Part shown: one piece after another, positions 62,989-64,000 of the stretch
Position numbering within the stretch: position 1 is the stretch's first letter
How the letters are laid out: the number at the start of each line of letters is the position of its first letter
Origin: CAVVYJ01 sp963752495
GTDB taxonomy: Bacteria > Pseudomonadota > Gammaproteobacteria > Burkholderiales > Methylophilaceae
NCBI GenBank assembly: GCA_963752495.1
Contig: CAVVYJ010000002.1
Coordinates: 930,001 to 994,000, forward strand
Direction: 5' to 3'
DNA length: 64,000 nucleotides
Position numbers and translations under genes: made by a program
Notes under the pieces: model-generated
Told to the model about the DNA's origin: nothing
What the model saw: only the letters and a program-made list of their open reading frames with translations
Databases searched by the model: none

Positions 62989-63834
62989 TTAGACTTTTCT
63001 TGGTGCGAGTTGCTTTAAGGCGACAATTAAAAGTAGAAATGAAACACCAAGCAATTGATTAAATTGAGGAAAAGCGAGTTTTTGCCCCACATAAACTAAA
63101 ATAAGTGCCAGCGCAGTGCGCACCCAGTGCTCTGCTACTTTTGAGCTCAAATGGCTACCAATCCATATGCCTGGAATTGAGCCAATCAGCAATGTGCCTA
63201 GTAGCGGGTAATCGACCGTGCCTAAACTTACATGTCCCAGACCAGCAACAAGCGTTAACGGCACCGCGTGTGCAACGTCAGTGCCCACTATGCGAGTGAT
63301 GGCCGCTTTGGGATAGAGTATAAGTAAAGCAGTAACACCAAGCGCGCCTGCACCGACGGATGTAAGCGTCACTAAAAATCCCAGAACGATACCGAGAATA
63401 ACGGTTAATGCAGGCGTATATTTCGGGCTAACCCAGTGTCCTGTTTTTGAAAGCTTTGCTAATTGATGGCGGAATAAAACCGACAATGACGTAAGCAATA
63501 GTGCAATGCCTAACCAGAACTTAATCTCAGTTACTGCGCTATCTGATGTCACGTCCAAGCCGCGCAGATATAGAGTGGTGATGATTGAGGCTGGGACGCT
63601 ACCATAAGCCAGTAAGCGCACGATGTGCCAGTCGATGTTGCCTAGTTTGCCATGCGCGAAAATGCCTGCGGTTTTGGTGATAGACGCATATAGCAGGTCT
63701 GTGCCTACGGCTACTGCTGCTTTCACATTGAAAAATATTAACAAAATGGGCGTCATAAGCGAGCCGCCACCAACGCCTGTCAGGCCAACTAATAAGCCTA
63801 CAACAAATCCAGCTAAAATATAATAAAAGTCCAT
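62989..63834 (-). CDS. TauE/SafE-family sulfite/sulfonate-type permease
   Basis: The 281-residue protein from ATG 63834 (MDFYYILAGFVVGLLVGLTG) has the TauE/SafE pattern: the motif VGGGSLMTPILL, repeated LTSVGAGALGVTALL, and about eight hydrophobic helices. TauE/SafE proteins export or import sulfur-containing or other small anions. First gene of the leftward cys operon, 57 bp before cysI, and divergent from cysB, so a role in sulfate or sulfite transport is inferred. Confidence 0.85.
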   Translation of the reverse strand: MDFYYILAGFVVGLLVGLTGVGGGSLMTPILLIFFNVKAAVAVGTDLLYASITKTAGIFAHGKLGNIDWHIVRLLAYGSVPASIITTLYLRGLDVTSDSAVTEIKFWLGIALLLTSLSVLFRHQLAKLSKTGHWVSPKYTPALTVILGIVLGFLVTLTSVGAGALGVTALLILYPKAAITRIVGTDVAHAVPLTLVAGLGHVSLGTVDYPLLGTLLIGSIPGIWIGSHLSSKVAEHWVRTALALILVYVGQKLAFPQFNQLLGVSFLLLIVALKQLAPRKV

Positions 63835-63896
63835 TTGGGTAGTTACATTGGTTTGAATTAACGGCGTAATATAGCAGGTATTGATATAATTATTTA

Positions 63897-63919
63897 ATAC
63901 CAATTTATTATTTTGGTAT
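63897..63919. promoter_or_regulatory. Inverted repeat between the cys operon and cysB
   Basis: ATACCAA (63897-63903) and TTGGTAT (63913-63919) form a 7-bp dyad with 9 bp between, in the 129-bp divergent promoter region. A TATAAT-like box follows toward cysB. It is a candidate CysB or autoregulatory site, by position only. Confidence 0.45.
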
Positions 63920-63963
63920 ATTATTTAGTTATAATGAATGCATTCGCAACATTAAGGTAATCA

Positions 63964-64000
63964 ATGAAACTTCACCAGTTAAAATACGTGCATGAGGTGG
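63964..64000 (+). CDS. cysB: CysB/Cbl-type LysR regulator (3' cut by window end)
   Basis: Only the first 12 codons are visible: MKLHQLKYVHEV, almost the same as the CysB/Cbl start (MKLQQLRYIVEV). It is divergent from the tauE-cysI-DUF934-cysHDN operon, where CysB is the expected activator. CysB and Cbl cannot be told apart from this stub. Confidence 0.7.
   Translation, partial: MKLHQLKYVHEV

Overview
The window looks like chromosome of a betaproteobacterial methylotroph, most probably Methylophilaceae (Methylotenera/Methylophilus-like). This rests on the complete pqqABCDE block, moderate GC with AT-rich intergenic DNA, and the betaproteobacterial gene order leuCDB-asd-fimV-truA-trpFBA-accD-folC-SPOR-cvpA-purF-metZ. 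The genus is an inference.

Layout: 1-8.5 kb holds the 3' part of glnE, dihydroxyacetone kinase genes (dhaL-dhaK) divergent from a NarX/NarL-like two-component pair, a lipoprotein, a DMT exporter and a two-gene membrane cassette (34-aa peptide plus PuuD-like protein). 8.5-31 kb is one long run of biosynthetic genes on the + strand: argD-argF-argG-cimA-leuC-leuD-leuB, ppnP-yajQ, asd, fimV, a CbiQ-like protein, truA-trpF-trpB-trpA-accD-folC-SPOR-cvpA-purF. A wecE-type aminotransferase sits between purF and metZ. metZ is preceded by what looks like a complete SAM-II-class riboswitch with promoter, aptamer, antiterminator and terminator.

33-37 kb (- strand) is an oxidative-stress block: 2-Cys peroxiredoxin, DUF3501, a CCG-type Fe-S oxidoreductase and rubrerythrin. 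37-45 kb is gyrA-serC-serA-pheA-hisC-aroG. 45.1-49.6 kb is the accessory island and the most unusual part. Two small secreted repeat proteins sharing an R(R/H)GADD motif are transcribed leftward from near-identical promoters. A DUF6502 putative DNA-binding protein, a DUF5666 secreted protein with glycine-rich repeats and an outer-membrane barrel form a rightward operon. A 13-bp GGR-N7-CCC dyad sits in the -35/-10 spacer of both small-gene promoters and beside the DUF6502 start. 49.7-53.1 kb is pqqABCDE; then come a methyltransferase, a Bcr-type MFS exporter, DUF4126, FadL and ferredoxin. The end is a sulfate-assimilation operon (tauE-like, cysI, DUF934, cysH, cysD, cysN) divergent from cysB.

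A 37-nt hairpin with an invariant 15-nt loop (ACCAATATCCATGCG) occurs in two intergenic gaps with a compensatory stem change; the same 15-mer recurs inside the DUF934 gene.

Sequence quality matters here. About two dozen single-base frameshifts interrupt otherwise well conserved genes (glnE, cimA, leuC, asd, fimV, trpF, metZ, serC, cysN, cysH and especially pqqB/pqqC). Coding continues at family level on both sides of each, so most are probably sequencing or assembly errors. I annotate these genes as single loci across the shifts.
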